Assembly: GCA_025890175.1 (NCBI GenBank)
Contig: JANPYM010000022.1
Coordinates: forward strand, 64,575-128,574
DNA from: Ciborinia camelliae
Lineage: Eukaryota; Ascomycota; Leotiomycetes; Helotiales; Sclerotiniaceae
DNA: 64,000 nt
Direction: 5' to 3'
Shown: piece after piece, positions 1 through 13,632 of the stretch
Numbering within the stretch: the first letter of the stretch is position 1
Layout: every line of letters begins with the position of its first letter
The notes under the pieces: generated by a model
Told to the model about the DNA's origin: nothing
Databases searched by the model: none
What the model saw: only the letters and a program-made list of their open reading frames with translations
Made by a program: the position numbers and the translations under genes

Positions 1-3000
1 ATTAGATACGTTGATGAATCTCTTGGGTTTCTGTGACCAACTTGGAACCGTGGAAGCACATAACGCGAGAGCAGATTGATCGACAGTGGGAAATTGTGGT
101 GGTGAAAGGTAACTTGTTCCAGCTTCGGTGGCAGTGATTTCGTCAGGAAGTCCTTGTTTGATCAGAGAATCCATGGGTTGGCCGAGAAGTGCTCGGTATT
201 TCCGAACAATTTTGAAAAGTTTGTGGTGAGATCTCTTAGCACTGTCGCGTAAAGCAACAATATTTGTGTCTTTCCAGCTTGCAAGAAGTAGCACATCGCG
301 CATGGCTTTCTCCAATGATACTCGACCCCTCTTCAAGCTATCCTCGACCGACTTTTCATACCGTGAATAAAGCGCTATGAAATTGGCCAGTGCGCTCGAA
401 ATTATAGCCAGATTTGGATAATCCAATACCAGGAGATCAACATGTTTTTCTAATTGCTTCAGCAATTTAAGACGCTGCACATATTGACCCATGATAGCTG
501 TTGAGAAATATGCCTGCAGATCCTGCAGAAGCTTTTGAGCATAAGCTTTCAGTTCTTCGACGGACTCGCATATTGATAGTGGACCAGCAATAATGACTTG
601 GTATGCGACAAACCACCAGGATCTTGCATCGTCGTCGCATTGCTTGTTTTCCATGTCGAATAATTTTGCCCATGTCGACAATTCAAGACGGCGCCAGTTG
701 ACTATGGTGGCAGTCAAACTGTCGTATAGAGTGAGTGCAGAATTGGCACGGCTCGCCCAACCACCAAACTGCCATTCGTGCATAAAGCCATGGACTTTCT
801 CTACCTTAGTAATGATTTTCGCAAGTGGTTCTGTGTGACGGAATTGAAGCAATTCTTTGCATGAGACCATGACATCTTCAAGTGGTTGCATATGCGCAAT
901 CTCGTCCACAGCTTGGAGCTCTCTGAATCTTGTTTGTACTTGATGGATCAAACTGACCAGCTTGCGAGTTTCTGGCAGATTTGCGTCTGTGTAAAAGTTG
1001 TAATTTTCAGGTACTGTAGCGGAAGAACTCAAAGCATCGATCTTATCACCTAACAGCAAAAGCGAGCCTGGAAGAAGAGCCTTGACCCTGTTCTGATCCC
1101 CAAATCCAGTTTCATTTCCTTGAAGCTTGCCCATATGGGTAGAAATGTGCTTTATTAAAGACATAATGCTTTCAGATGGCAACGCTCCACCCAGGAATAT
1201 ATCTCCATGCACGCGAGCTAGGGTGACGGCAATATCTCTGACATTTTGCTGCTGTGACGCAGCAACTGGTGCGCTTGGGTTTTCTTCATCATACGAAGGG
1301 AAAAGTTCGTTGAATTGTTCTTGATCAATCTCATCTTCGTCTTCGGCACTTCCACGGAATCTGTACAAACCCGACTTCGTTTCCCCCTCGAGGCGGTCGG
1401 ATTCGAGCTTTTTAGTCCATTGCTCGTAACACGAATGAATCGAAGTAAAAAGCGATTCTCTGGTCTGTGGATCTAATGAGTCGATAGACTCAATCGATGT
1501 AGTTGTAGCCATCAATGTCAAGTATTCTAATGGCTGACCAGATACAATCTCTTCGTCAATCGAGTCAGGGGTACCTCCCAAGAATGGCGTTGCTTTGCTG
1601 AGAGCCAAAGCCGCCTTGCTGTTGTTCGATGGGTCCTTTGATACGAGTGCCGCCATGTATAATCCAATTTGAAGGCAGCGGAGAATGTTGATAACAGGTG
1701 TAGTGAGATCGCTGTATGCGCGGAAACGTTCAGAGAGACGTCGTATAATTTGAAGGACGTTATTTTGGATAAGCTTAATTTCGTTCAAACTCTCTTGATC
1801 ATCGTTCATCAAATATTGATAGATTTTGGAGGCAATAGTAGGTGAGGGGAGAACAACTTTCAAGAGATTCTTGAATTCACCTTGAAGCTTGTCTAGCTCC
1901 GAGGTTTCCGGGCGATAAACTTGCTGTGATACTTCTGGAGGCTCACCAATCTCTACCATCTCGACCTCGATGAGTTGACAGCGGAGATTTGATTCTTGAC
2001 CAGAGAAGAGACGTTCGAATTTTTGAAGGGCATCGAGCTTATCTTGCAACTCCTGGACTACTTCTTCGTGCCTTTGTCGCTCAAGTCGCTGCCTCTTATC
2101 AGGATCAAATGCGCGGTCGGGAACGTAGAGAGCAATGGATCCCACAGCGAAATGAACCCAAGCAAGAGCCGAATACTGCATATTGTATTGAGTTGAAGTA
2201 TTTGCAGCCTGCGTGGCAAAGATTGCCTTGTCAATATCAGAACCAACATCTCTATCAATTAATGGTTGGCCATCAAAAAGTTTCGCTTGGTGAGCGGAAA
2301 CAGCTTCATAGAAATTATCCAGAGTAATTGCTTGCCAGGCTTCAGTGCTGACCTGTGATGAAAGGATGTCTTTCCTGTTCAGATAATCATTCGAAATCTT
2401 GTCTCCATGTGCTCCGATGATACCTATCGTGAGATGTGACAAGACTTGATTCATAACTACCAATTGGCTGTTTGACAAAATTCCACTAGATTTTGCAAGC
2501 TTTTCCGCCATGACGGGTAGCTCTGACTCAAGCAACCTAAGAGACTTCAGGTCCACCTCGCCAATCACATTCATTTGATGCAGGAAATCAATAGAGAAGC
2601 TGCCTGAAATAGGCTGCAGGCCATGTTCTCCGGACCACAAATAGTCGATGTTCTGTAGCAGCCATGAAGTTGGGCTTGATATATTCAGACGCATTTGTGA
2701 TGTTATTGGATGATCGGCAAGAACAACAGTCTCGATGTCAACCATATCACTGGTTTGCTGGTTGGATGCTAGAGTTGAAAGCACCTGAAATTGTCTCAGA
2801 GCTTCAAATTGATCATGCAAAAATGGTCGCGGGCTTTCCTCTTCCGCGTCAATACTTTTCTCCAGGTTGTCAAGCTCTAATGTCAACGTCTGAATAAGAG
2901 CAGCTCCATCCACTTCCGAGGTAAGGAGAAGCTGATGTGCTTTGACGAGGGAGGTCATGATACCTCCGAGTTCCGCGACTGATATTGAAGCTTTCCATCG

Positions 3001-6000
3001 CAAAGTGTCGAATCTTACAGCCAACTTCTCCATCTGGTCCATAATTTGCATGGCTTCGAACTTGATAGGAACCATAGGCCGAAGTTGTTTCCAGAGAAGC
3101 TCCATGCTTAGTCCTGTCGTCAACTTAAATCCAGAAGCAAAGTTTGTTTGCAAGTCTGACAGGAAACCCGTGATAATTGAATTATGCTCATTAACCAGAG
3201 GGCTTTCTTTGAATAGTCCTTCCAAGACTGTGCTTCCAATAGCCAAATGAGACTGGAATGTTGCTTCTTCAAATTTCGAGGCGGTGACAAGATTGAAGGT
3301 ACTCCACCAATAGCGAATGAGAGACGTGATTGTTTGTTTTCGGAACTAAATTAGGATTAGATGGAGCACAAAAGTTGATTTTCTGAACACTTACGTTCCA
3401 ATGATCACTTTCCTTCACGTGAACATTCAGATAGGAGTTAATGGATTTAAGCGTATGCATCAAAAAGTGAGAGACTCGCACGGTAGAGTCTTTGGCTACT
3501 GAAGCTACTCTGTCACTAACCATGGATCGCTGAAGGCGGTTCATTTGGGAAGGCTTGAGGGTTTGGATGATAGATTCTTGTTCTCGATGGGCTTCTAATG
3601 CAGCAGCAATTTCAAGCTTATACTCTAGGCATGCTGCAACCCAATAAATTTGTGATTCATTGGACGTAGACTGCAGTAATGGCACCAATGGCGAATTTTG
3701 GAGAGGATGGATGATCTACATATTTTATTTGTGCTATCAGTACATTGTTTAACTATGAAAGGGACTGCACGGTCACTAACCTGTGCGTCACCGAAGCCTG
3801 CGGGCAGCAAGGTCTTCTTCGCAACTTTATTTAACAAATCTCCCACTGCATGTCTTAGATCGCGACTATCTTCGGATTGGTACAATTGCATGTATTGCCG
3901 AGCGATTGTTGCCAAATTTGCTGTGGATATACCCTGCTGCTCAAGACTTTGGGTCACACTTTCGACATATCTTGTAAGGAGAGGCAGATCGGACCATGCT
4001 AGGTTATCCAGCGCGATACTATTAATAATATCTGTCTGGCTACGGTCAGAACCTTTGAGATCTAGAACTTTTGATACCTGGTGATATCTCTGAAGGGAGG
4101 CTTCTGGTCGAATAGAAAATTCGGGCACGGCGTCGGTTTCATTTTCCGTAGCGAGTGGCTGAAGGAATATTTCCACGGCACGATTTCTCATGGCACGAGA
4201 TAGCTCCCCAAATCGAGGATCCATGGTTAAGAAAATTCGGAAGTTTTCATGTGGTTTGACAATCTTGGGCTCTCCGTCTGGTCCACAGTGTTCATTGATG
4301 CTCAGGAATCCATTTGGTTCAAGCAGCGAATTCAGTCTGTCCAATACGGAAGCACTGCATAGATTAGCATTATCGAGGACCAACCACTTTCCTTGTTCCA
4401 ATGCTTTGATCAAGACACCATCTACCCATTCAAACCTGGCATTCTCTACGGCCATGGGGCGACTGGCAAAAATTTCACACGTCTCTGCCAATTTTCCGAA
4501 TTCTGACAACGAGCTTGCCTCTTCGAGCCGTCGAAGGTGTCGGGAAATTTCCTGGAATGAGAACGTGGAATTCATAGTATCTCTTCTCAAAATATCAAGA
4601 ACTCTGATTGCATCATCGGGAACTTGTTCAGGAAGTGCGCTAAGTATTCGACTTTCCATGAACTCAAGAAGCTCTTGAACAAATCTGCTGGCAGGCCGTT
4701 GTGGATCGACCTGCTCGAATCCACCTACAAGATCCATGGTATCAATATCTGCGTTCAATGGGAATACCGTAAGAGATTTGCCACTAGCAGCAGCAATATG
4801 CTGGAGAATTGTAGACTTCCCAGAGCCAGATGATCCTACTAGAATACAAGGTAAATTTTGTTGGATACACATAATTACCGACTCCAACTCCGGAAGACGG
4901 TTAACAGGGTCGATTTTCGGAAATGATATGCGTTGATAGAGTGTATGCCTTGGCATGTATGCAATTCCTACCTGGTAGGCAGTTGAGCTCATGTTGTGGA
5001 AGAATTGACGAAATGGCACAGCTGCACCAAATGCCTGTGCGAAAACGCCATCGAGTTCTTCTCGATCCTTGGTAGTCCTGAAACGCTGTCGGAAAATTAA
5101 GTTTAGGAAATCGGCTGGGGTTCTGTCGGTGAGAAAAGGAGCCGATGATGTCAACAAGTGTAACCATCGAAGAATGTCTCGTAAGTTAAACTCCCAAGGA
5201 CCACCCTGGGAGCCAAATTTTCGCTTGCGTACGATCTCGTCTTCTAGTCGTGTGACGAAATCAATAATAACTGTAATTAATTCGTGCGGAATTGAAGGGA
5301 AGTTACGCTGGCAGATTAGTTTCATATCATCGTTTCTAAATACATCAGCATAGACAACAGTAAATCGGTTAACAAAAGAACTGGGAAGACCCTTTCTACC
5401 ACCACCTTGGTGATGAGGATTCTGAGCCGCAAAAACAGCGAAGTTCGGATGGCGTTTGAACGTCTGGTCCAATTCTGAAATATAAACCTCCCCACGATGG
5501 TCAAGACAAGCGTTCAAACCTTCAAGAACAGACTGGGAGGCAAGGTTCATTTCATCTAAAAGGACCCATTCTCCTCGTTGCATTGCTTGAAGGAATGGAG
5601 CATCGCGCCATGCGAAGTGCCCAGCTTCGGCGCCTTCAACAGGAACATCTGATCCAAACAAGTCCATGAGGTCAGTCTGTTCGGACAAATTGATACGAGT
5701 CAACGGTCTGTTGCATGCGCGTGCTAAGGCAGCAATCAGGGTTGTCTTTCCAACACCTGGGCTACCTTCAATAAGGATCGGCTTCTGAACTTGGAGGGCG
5801 CGAAGTACCCGCATACCATTTAGTTTCGTCGTCGGAGCATCGAATGCAAAGCCTGGGTCACTATCAGAGCCGGCCTGTTTTGAAACGGAGAAGCCACCCA
5901 TAGTGATATGATTATCCTGGTTCTGAATTTGTATTGGGGTGAAATATATAGCATTGACATCGTGATTGAGAAATTCGCTCAATTGCTGCAGGCATTTCGC

Positions 6001-9000
6001 GCGTTCCTCGTGAATTGTTTCCGGATTAATTGCCAAAAGAGCAGCTGGATTGGCTCCGAGAGTATCAATATAAACCATAGCCGCACCATGTAGAACAGCA
6101 TAGTGGGGATTGGTAGTTGGGCACCCATTCATGAACTTGATCCATGCCAAGATATCACGAACCGATATTGAAGTCGATGATGTAGAACGGTATGTTTCAC
6201 CAAACCATTCCGCAAATTTGACCATGGGCTCAGAAAATTGTTTCAACTCCGGCTTCAGCTTAGCTTCCACAATCTGTATGACATCTGCATGATCTGATAA
6301 GGCTGGAACCCAGATTTCCGTAAATCTGTTTCGAAGAGCGGGTGACAATTCCCTTTTACCATAATCACCTCCCGGGTTCATAGTCGCGAAAAATTGGAAT
6401 CCTTCGGCAGCCTGGACGAAAGAGTTTTCAACACCCTTCTCTGCGAGCAAAATGGTTCGGTGAGACTCTAGGACAGAATTAAGTCTTTCCAAGACCGAAT
6501 CATCTGCGAGTGATATCTCGTCAAGCAAGAAAAATTGCCCCTCTTTTAATGCCTGTACGAGACTTCCATCGGACCACTCAAAAAGTGCCTTTGCCTTGAT
6601 TTGGTTGAGTTGAATGCGTGATGAGAGCTCGCTTGGTAGCTGAGAGAGCGTTGTCTCCGGTAAGGATTTATATGCTGCCCACAAAGAATCCAGATCCTCG
6701 GAATCGGATTGATGTCCAACTCCGTTAAGTAACTGCAGAAGATCTTGTTTAAGCTGCTCCAAGACGGCTGCCCTGTTTCGCACTGGTCTTTGCGCTCCAA
6801 TCAAATCTCCTGTCTCGGTATTCTGGTGGGCATTTACAATGTGGAGAGTTTTCCCAAAGGCTTCAGCTAGCATCTGGCACACTGTAGTCTTACCACATCC
6901 CGTCTCACCCACAAGTAAGACTGGCTCGTTATTTCGGATAGCATGAGCGACTAAGACATAGAGTCTGCGCATTGCTTGAGTCCAAACCACACCTTGCGAA
7001 TTCGTGGTTGCATTGTAGGCTTTGATCTCTGCAAGACTGTTACTGTAAAGATCGCCGATATCGATTTTGACCTTCATAACGGTCTCGATGATTTCCTTGA
7101 CTGCTGCCCTCTCTTCTGAGTTGCGAACACGTTCGGCCAGAAGCATGTAACCATTAGCGGCAAGCTGCTCTCTATTGTCGGCATCACGTAATGCCCAACG
7201 GAAAAGGTCACGAAGGGTGGCGAAACTATCCTTCTGTTCGAAAAGACGCGTAGACTGCCGAAGGCGTGAAAGCTCCTTATACACTGCAACAATTCTTCGG
7301 CAGTCTGATGGTGCAACCTTTTGACTTCGTTTCTCAAGGATAAAATCAAGTTCATCTTCTGGAATGTCGTCAAAATGCAGTTCGAGGAAACGGTTACGGA
7401 ACGCCCGCGATAATGTTTTACGACCACCATAAAGTCCCGGAGGATTCTGTGTTGCGAATAGCATGAAGTTCTCATGTGGACGAACAATCTCCTGCGTCTC
7501 TGGGATGAGAAGTTCACGATTATCATCCAAAAGACGATTAAGTGCTTCTAAAACATCGGTCGGAGCCAAATTGAGCTCATCAAGAACAATCCAATGTCCT
7601 TGACGAAGAGCTTGGACGAGTAAACCTTCTTGGAAACGTAACTTTCCATCGGAGTCGGAGACATATGTGCCCAAGTATTCTTGTAAATCAGTATGTTCAT
7701 GGTTATTGATTCGCACAAATTTGTTGCCACTAAACTTAGCAAGGTACTCGATCATACTAGTCTTTCCGGACGAAGTTGGACCTTGAATTAAGACAGGAAA
7801 GCGCCGAGTTGAAGTTGCACGAACCAAATTGAGCATGTTGCGCTCAACAAATGGAGTAATGATGTAGTGGGGTTGCTCTTGGGGGGTCTCATAGCCTTGA
7901 AGCATCCAATATTGACGATCTCGTTTCTTGTTCATAAATCGTACGTACTGTTTTCCATCTTCTGGGTGTTTTGGTGTTTGAGCCAATAAAGCTTGTGGGT
8001 TGCCATGGTTATCTAGCAGATGATGCTCGATCAAAGGCATGAGCATCTTCTCCGATTGGCGATCCAAAAGAGTTAGGAAGCCCATAGCAAAACCTTCATA
8101 CAGAGCTCTGCGTAAGCCATAAGATGGGGATATTTCGGAAACGTAGGACAGAACCCGAGTTAAAGTTCGCAAACTGAAATGTGGTACTTCGTTTGCGCCG
8201 TCCACTAATCGCTTTTCTTCGGCGAGTCGTTTAGTGTTCATGTAAAGACGTGCTACATCATGAGCAGCTCTGTCATCATTGCTACTCGTCCCCCTGAGAT
8301 ATGCCTTAATGACAGCCAAAAGATCATCCAAGTTCTTATCTGGGCTGTCTACATATAACTCAGTGAACCTCGAACGCAATCCCATAGGTAGATCACGCTT
8401 GCCAACATCTGTCGCCGGATTCATGGCACCAAAGATGCGGAAGTCCGGATGTGCTTGGATTCTCTCAATTTCACCAGTTTCAGAAAGAAGAATCGAAGGA
8501 GAACCGGTACCACCATGCAGGAGATCTGCTATACTTTCGAGAGTATCTGGTGACGCCAAATTGATTTCGTCTAGCAGTACCCACTCCCCATTGCGAGCTG
8601 CTTTGACAATGTTACCTTCGACAAATGAGAAAGCAAAACCTTTGGAGCCCGCGGACAACTGAATATCAAATTGGTCTAAGCTCTGTGAGAACCTTGACCA
8701 ACGAGGCTTCAATTTCAGTAACGATTGTAATTTTGACTCTGTCTTTCGTCTCTTTGTGGGCTGCTCCGATGTTGTGCGCATGTTTGCCTCTTCTTTCTTG
8801 GCAAGCTCAGAAATGATTTTTTCAAACATTTTAGGAGCCTCACGCCACAATTTCGATGCCTTGCTCCACTGACTCTTCGCGACACACTTTCCAAGTTGAT
8901 CAATGTACTTTTGATTCTTGGTGGCTGAGATTCCGGTGGACGCGAAAAGATCGTCAAATTCGTCTTTGAGTGGGATTGCAAGACTTCTGACATTTACAGG

Positions 9001-11061
9001 CTTGAAACCTCCGAGCAAATCACCGACTTCACTTTGTTGGGACAAGTTGACAGCGGTGAGCTTAAACCCCAAGGAGTCAGCGAGCTGTTGTACAACAGTA
9101 GTTTTACCAATACCAGTCTCTCCCACTAGCAAAACTGGCTCGGACATACGGACTGCTACTCCAACTTGTTCAAGTAATCTCTTCGCATGAGTTGTGTTCG
9201 CAAAGGGGCGACTCTTTTTAGTAGGCTTGGTAACACGACTACTTCGTTTCTTTAATAATCGTACCCTGCCGATCAAAAGTTCATTCTCGCCATCATCGTA
9301 ACGTGGAATGTGAGCAGTGAGAAAATGTTCCATACTCTGCGGATCAATGTGCATTTCCTCGGCAATACAAGAAATGATCGACCTCCGGGAATCCTCAGTC
9401 TGCAGACTTCCTGCGAAACAATCGGCTGCCTCTAAAAACATTTCATATTTTGTACTGTCACTAATAGGCTCACTGCCAGTTATGGATCCTGATGATGTGA
9501 GAACACTGGCCAACCTTCGGCACCATTTCAAAAGATCTCGGGGGCTTATCGGACGTCCTATTGAAGTACGACTTTTGGATGCAAATGAAGGCTTCACAGA
9601 GAGTGTGTAGAGTCGTTCGTAGACGCTTATGATTCCAGGCAGAAACTGGCGCAGAATTGGATAAGTGCCTTCGATTATTTCACGGAATTCATCTTGAGTT
9701 GGCATGTGAATAGGTACACGCTGCCACATGCGTGCTCCGAGCATATGTAATGCTGGTGGAATTTCGCCCCCACTTACATTCAGGGAGGTTCGAATGCTCG
9801 CAAGAAGCTTGAAACCTGCCTTGGCCTTAACTGTTTCGCCTCGACTTGGAATGAGAAGCTCGCCGCGCTCCACAAGTGGTAGTATTACACTAATGACTTC
9901 GTTTGGAGCTCGATCGAGATCCTCGATAAACACCCAGCGCCCCTCCTTAACAGCAGTGGTCAGAACGCCTGCTCTCCAAGTGAAAGATCCCGGTGTAGAT
10001 CCTGTAGCATACATTCCAATAAGCATTTTTGCATCAGTCTGCTCATTTAAATGAAGTGTAACCATGCTTGAATCCATCCCAAGTTCACGTGCGAAGTCGT
10101 TGACCAAAGACGTCTTTCCTGCACCTGCTAGCCCGTGGAGTAATATTGGCGATGAAGACATGAGGGCCTTGGCAAAAGATTCTCTATTTTGCGAAGTTGT
10201 GGTCGTGGTTATGAGCTTGGACGGTTGGGAAGGATGGCCGTTCGGACGAGGTAACAGCACGTCTGAATATTTCACTACAAGTGCTGAAAGCTCTTGGGAT
10301 GAGGTTTTGCATTGAGTTGTCCCTGCCCTAGTTCTTAATTCCGAAGCAGCAATTTTCAGCCGCTTTTCTTCGAATATACTGAGAAATCCATAGTCCTTCA
10401 TCTCACCATCAAAGTCTCCCATGACTGCCGTTGCATATCCAACATGTTTCGTAATCATCGTCTCCAATCTGTCATCCGAGGCAAACTGAAGCTGGCAGAA
10501 GATCCTCACGGCAAGATACCGGACTGCTAGATTCGTATGCCCGAGAAGACTCTGTATCGTGGAGCCTGAAATCGTTCCGGAGTAGGCCTGCTTATCGAAG
10601 TTGAGAAGTCTCCATGTCGCCAGCAGAATCCGTTGCAGCTCTAGATCAGACAACCCGTTATTCGAGACATTTGTACTCTCATTCAGGCAAATTATACTGC
10701 GAGAAATGCCATTTTCTGCAGAGGGTGTAGTTTCAGAGAGGTATTTTTCGAGAAAGGTAGTGAGGTGCGGCGCAAGATATAGTATTCGTGAAAAAGCTTC
10801 AATTATTTCAATTTTTTGAGTACCACGGTGCGAATTGGTAACCCATCTTGCAGCTGAGTCCGCGATTAAGGAATTAAAATATGTGAATAATTTGAGAGTG
10901 TGTTTGGGCTTCAGTGCAGATATGGCGAGAGTTTCGAGGAAGTGAGGGGATTGTTGAAGATGTACAATTTCGAGGATTTCCTCTGGGAGGTTTGAATCTG
11001 GGTTGGTATCCATGGCTATATCAGGCGTATTGCCATTTTGAATAATCTCCATCTCGTTCAA
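1..11061 (-). CDS. MDN1: Midasin, giant dynein-like AAA ATPase of 60S ribosome biogenesis (partial)
   Basis: Midasin (Rea1) removes assembly factors such as Rsa4 and Ytm1 from nuclear pre-60S particles, using a ring of six AAA modules. The start is the ATG at 11061. Exon 1 (11061-3781, 2427 codons) encodes six Walker A loops near residues 309 (GLAGAGKT), 645 (GETGIGKT), 1090 (GPTSSGKT), 1382 (GETGCGKT), 1764 (GSPGVGKT) and 2074 (GSSGSGKS), each followed by a WVLLDE-like Walker B. Introns lie at 3780-3716 and 3394-3346, both phase 0. Exon 3 (3345-1) was translated at several points, stays open and leaves the window in frame. About 3649 codons are present of roughly 4900 expected, so the acidic tail and the MIDAS domain are missing. 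It is divergent from MRPL12. Identification is secure; the introns are inferred. Confidence 0.95.
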
Positions 11062-11258
11062 TCATAAAAATCGTGGGATATCAAGTGTTTGTTTTCTTGT
11101 AGCAGCTATCTCGAACTTTTTTTCTTAATCGCAATCAACTTTTTTTGACGTAGCCGAGGTTTCACCGACGCGCTAGAAATTTAGCTCCACAAAGTCTACA
11201 AAGTCCTCATCAACAATTATAGATTGGAATATTATATCGCCTCCCATACCCACACACG
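11062..11258. promoter_or_regulatory. Bidirectional promoter region, midasin / mitochondrial L12
   Basis: These 197 bases separate two divergent start codons and must hold both 5' UTRs and promoters. A run of T/A tracts (11115-11150) is visible, but no TATA box is clearly placed for either gene. Sharing between a cytosolic and a mitochondrial ribosome gene suggests common growth control, which is inference. Confidence 0.6.
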
Positions 11259-11871
11259 ATGTCGTTATCTTGCCAGTCCGCAGCCCGCAGCTGCATACGA
11301 TCCCTCCGCTCATCTTCCTCCCTCCGCATTTCCACAGCCTCCGTTGCACAGAGAAGATATCCTTCCGCACGATGGGCATCAACAGAGGCGGCTTCCGCGA
11401 ACCCAAAGATCTCCGCGATTGTGGACCAGATCAGTCAATTGACTTTACTAGAGACAGCTGACTTAGTTGCCAGCTTGAAGGTAAGTCAATAATTTCAATT
11501 ATATGCGCTTAAAGAAGTCTTGGGCAGTCACTGATCAGCTCATTTTCTAGTCAAAACTAAATATTCCCGATATGCCCATGGGAGGATTTTCTGCTGGTCC
11601 CGCCCCAGCTGCTGCACCCGTCGAGGAGGAGGATGCTGCACCAGTTCAACAAGAGAAGACTTTGTTCAATCTGAAGTTAGCTTCATTTGAAGCGGGGGCA
11701 AAACCTAAGATTATCAAAGAGATTAAGAGCATGTTGGGATTAAGTTTGGTGGACAGCAAAAAGTTCGTCGAAAGTGCGCCAAAGATGATGAAGGAGGGCG
11801 TTCCAAAGGAGGAAGCCGAGAAGATTATTGCGACATTGAAGGAATTGGGAGCTGTCGTCAGCATGGAATAA
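11259..11871 (+). CDS. MRPL12: Mitochondrial ribosomal protein bL12m (L7/L12 family)
   Basis: This is the stalk protein of the large mitochondrial ribosomal subunit, which recruits translation factors. Two exons, 11259-11480 and 11551-11871, flank a 70-nt phase-0 intron (GTAAGT...TTCTAG) and give 180 residues. The N-terminus is rich in Arg and Ser and poor in acid, as in a mitochondrial presequence (about residues 1-48). An N-terminal dimerisation helix follows (ISQLTLLETADLVASLK), then an Ala/Pro/Glu hinge (GPAPAAAPVEEED) and the L12 C-terminal domain with KPKIIKEIKS, LGLSLVDSKKFVE and EEAEKIIATLKELGA. Length and order fit the family. The stop is TAA at 11869-11871. Confidence 0.93.
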
Positions 11872-13632
11872 ACCCCTTTTTGAGGGGAGTTGTATAAGCT
11901 GCAGGATTCGGAGAAATTCGGCATGTATCAATAGAGATGTGTACAAAATCTACTTCTCATCCAGGCATGGGGAAACTATACGCAACTGGTCGCAGCATGT
12001 TAAAAACAAAGGAGTGGCTAGTCATCAGGGAGTCCTTGATGTTAAATGTGTTGTGCCTGGATGGCATCAGAGTGGATTCAAAACTTGCCAAATCACGGAT
12101 CGGTTCCATGTGCCCCGCACTCCAGCGAGAATAATGACTTTTGGCCAGCTTAAATCTCTAAAATATTGGGATAGATGGAAACTCATGAATTCTTACACAG
12201 AAGAACAAATGGTGTTTTCATTTTACGAATTCATATGATGCAATATTCTCTAATCCACTGTTACTTTCCACAATATACAGATATGACATTCTCTCAAGTG
12301 AATATAACATTTACCACCTTGCAAACTGGCAAGCAGTCGTGGGTAACGTCTGGTATACCCAACTCAAAGATCTGTTATCCGTCCATTTTGTCAAAAAGAG
12401 AGACCCCCAGGAACAAATACCTCGCTAAAGACTTTATACTTGTATTATAATAAGAAATACTAGACTGCCAAGCTGGAACTCTAAATGAAAACTTCAACCT
12501 CTGTATATACTCGAAACTTTCCTCTTAAATCCAAACCCAACTTTACAATGTGTTGTTTTGGCACTATATCCCAGCGGTCTCACTGCATTCCACGCACGTG
12601 CTTCTGTTGCTGTTCCACCCCTAGTCATCGCGTAAGCCCCTCAACCCCGCCCATTCCCATCTCTACCACCTCCATTCTCGCTATAGATCCTCATCCGATT
12701 TCATACAACCCCAACAACTAGTACCCTCCTCTCATCAGCATAATTCCTTCTATCTATAGCTCCTCCACCACCGGCATCATTCTACATCATGGATCACATG
12801 GGTTATCTCTTCATCATTGGGGGTTCGAGGGTGCATTACGGAGGGGGTTTGAAGGGTAGTAGTTTGGCGGTTGGCATGGAGGTGGCTTTGGGAAACGTCA
12901 TTAAGGAAATGAATTGGATTATGGGTGGTTGAGTTGGCTATGAGACATTTAATGGTGAGTTTTGGTTTGGAAGTTGATGTCACCCCTATTATGGATATCT
13001 ACTCGGCTCCATCCCTTGCTATGTGTATGTTTCGAGTTATCTAGATGCATGCAATGTGAGAAACAATCTATATGTTACATAAAATCAAAGAATCGTTGTT
13101 ATACTGTAACCCGCTTCCCCTTTGGCTGATTTCCATATCCCAGATACTGTGCATTGACGAGAACTTCATTTTCCACATTACTTAACTTATGTGCAACTGG
13201 CCTGGCAATAAGCAATTAGCAATAAGAAAATATGTGTCAATAATGTTTGATTCTCCTGATGTAGTTTTCCTTCTATATTCTACATGAACCATGATACACC
13301 GAACAATTCATTCATCCCATAAATCTCTCCCGAACAATCTCGAACCATCAAACTGCCACCTTCCTCCCACCGCCTTCCTCGTCCTACTCAAGGACTGACT
13401 TCCCTGTTGTTCCTTCTCGATCTTCAATCCTTTCCTACAATACCTTTTAAATTCCATCTACAAATAATTCTTCAACAATATTAGTACTACCTCAACATAC
13501 TGCACTGTAATGTTTCACAAGCCTCATAAACCCCACTTCTTCGAGAATGTCTTCTCTATCTTTCATCTTTTCAACCCGGAAATATCTTCGACATCGAGAT
13601 TTCCATCAGGAATTCTCTGAAAGCTTATCAAA
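11872..13632. other. Intergenic, 1.76 kb
   Basis: Only short open frames without recognisable family features are present. A pyrimidine-rich stretch (about 13300-13560) precedes the next gene and may be its leader. The frames near 11937-12450 look non-coding. Confidence 0.5.
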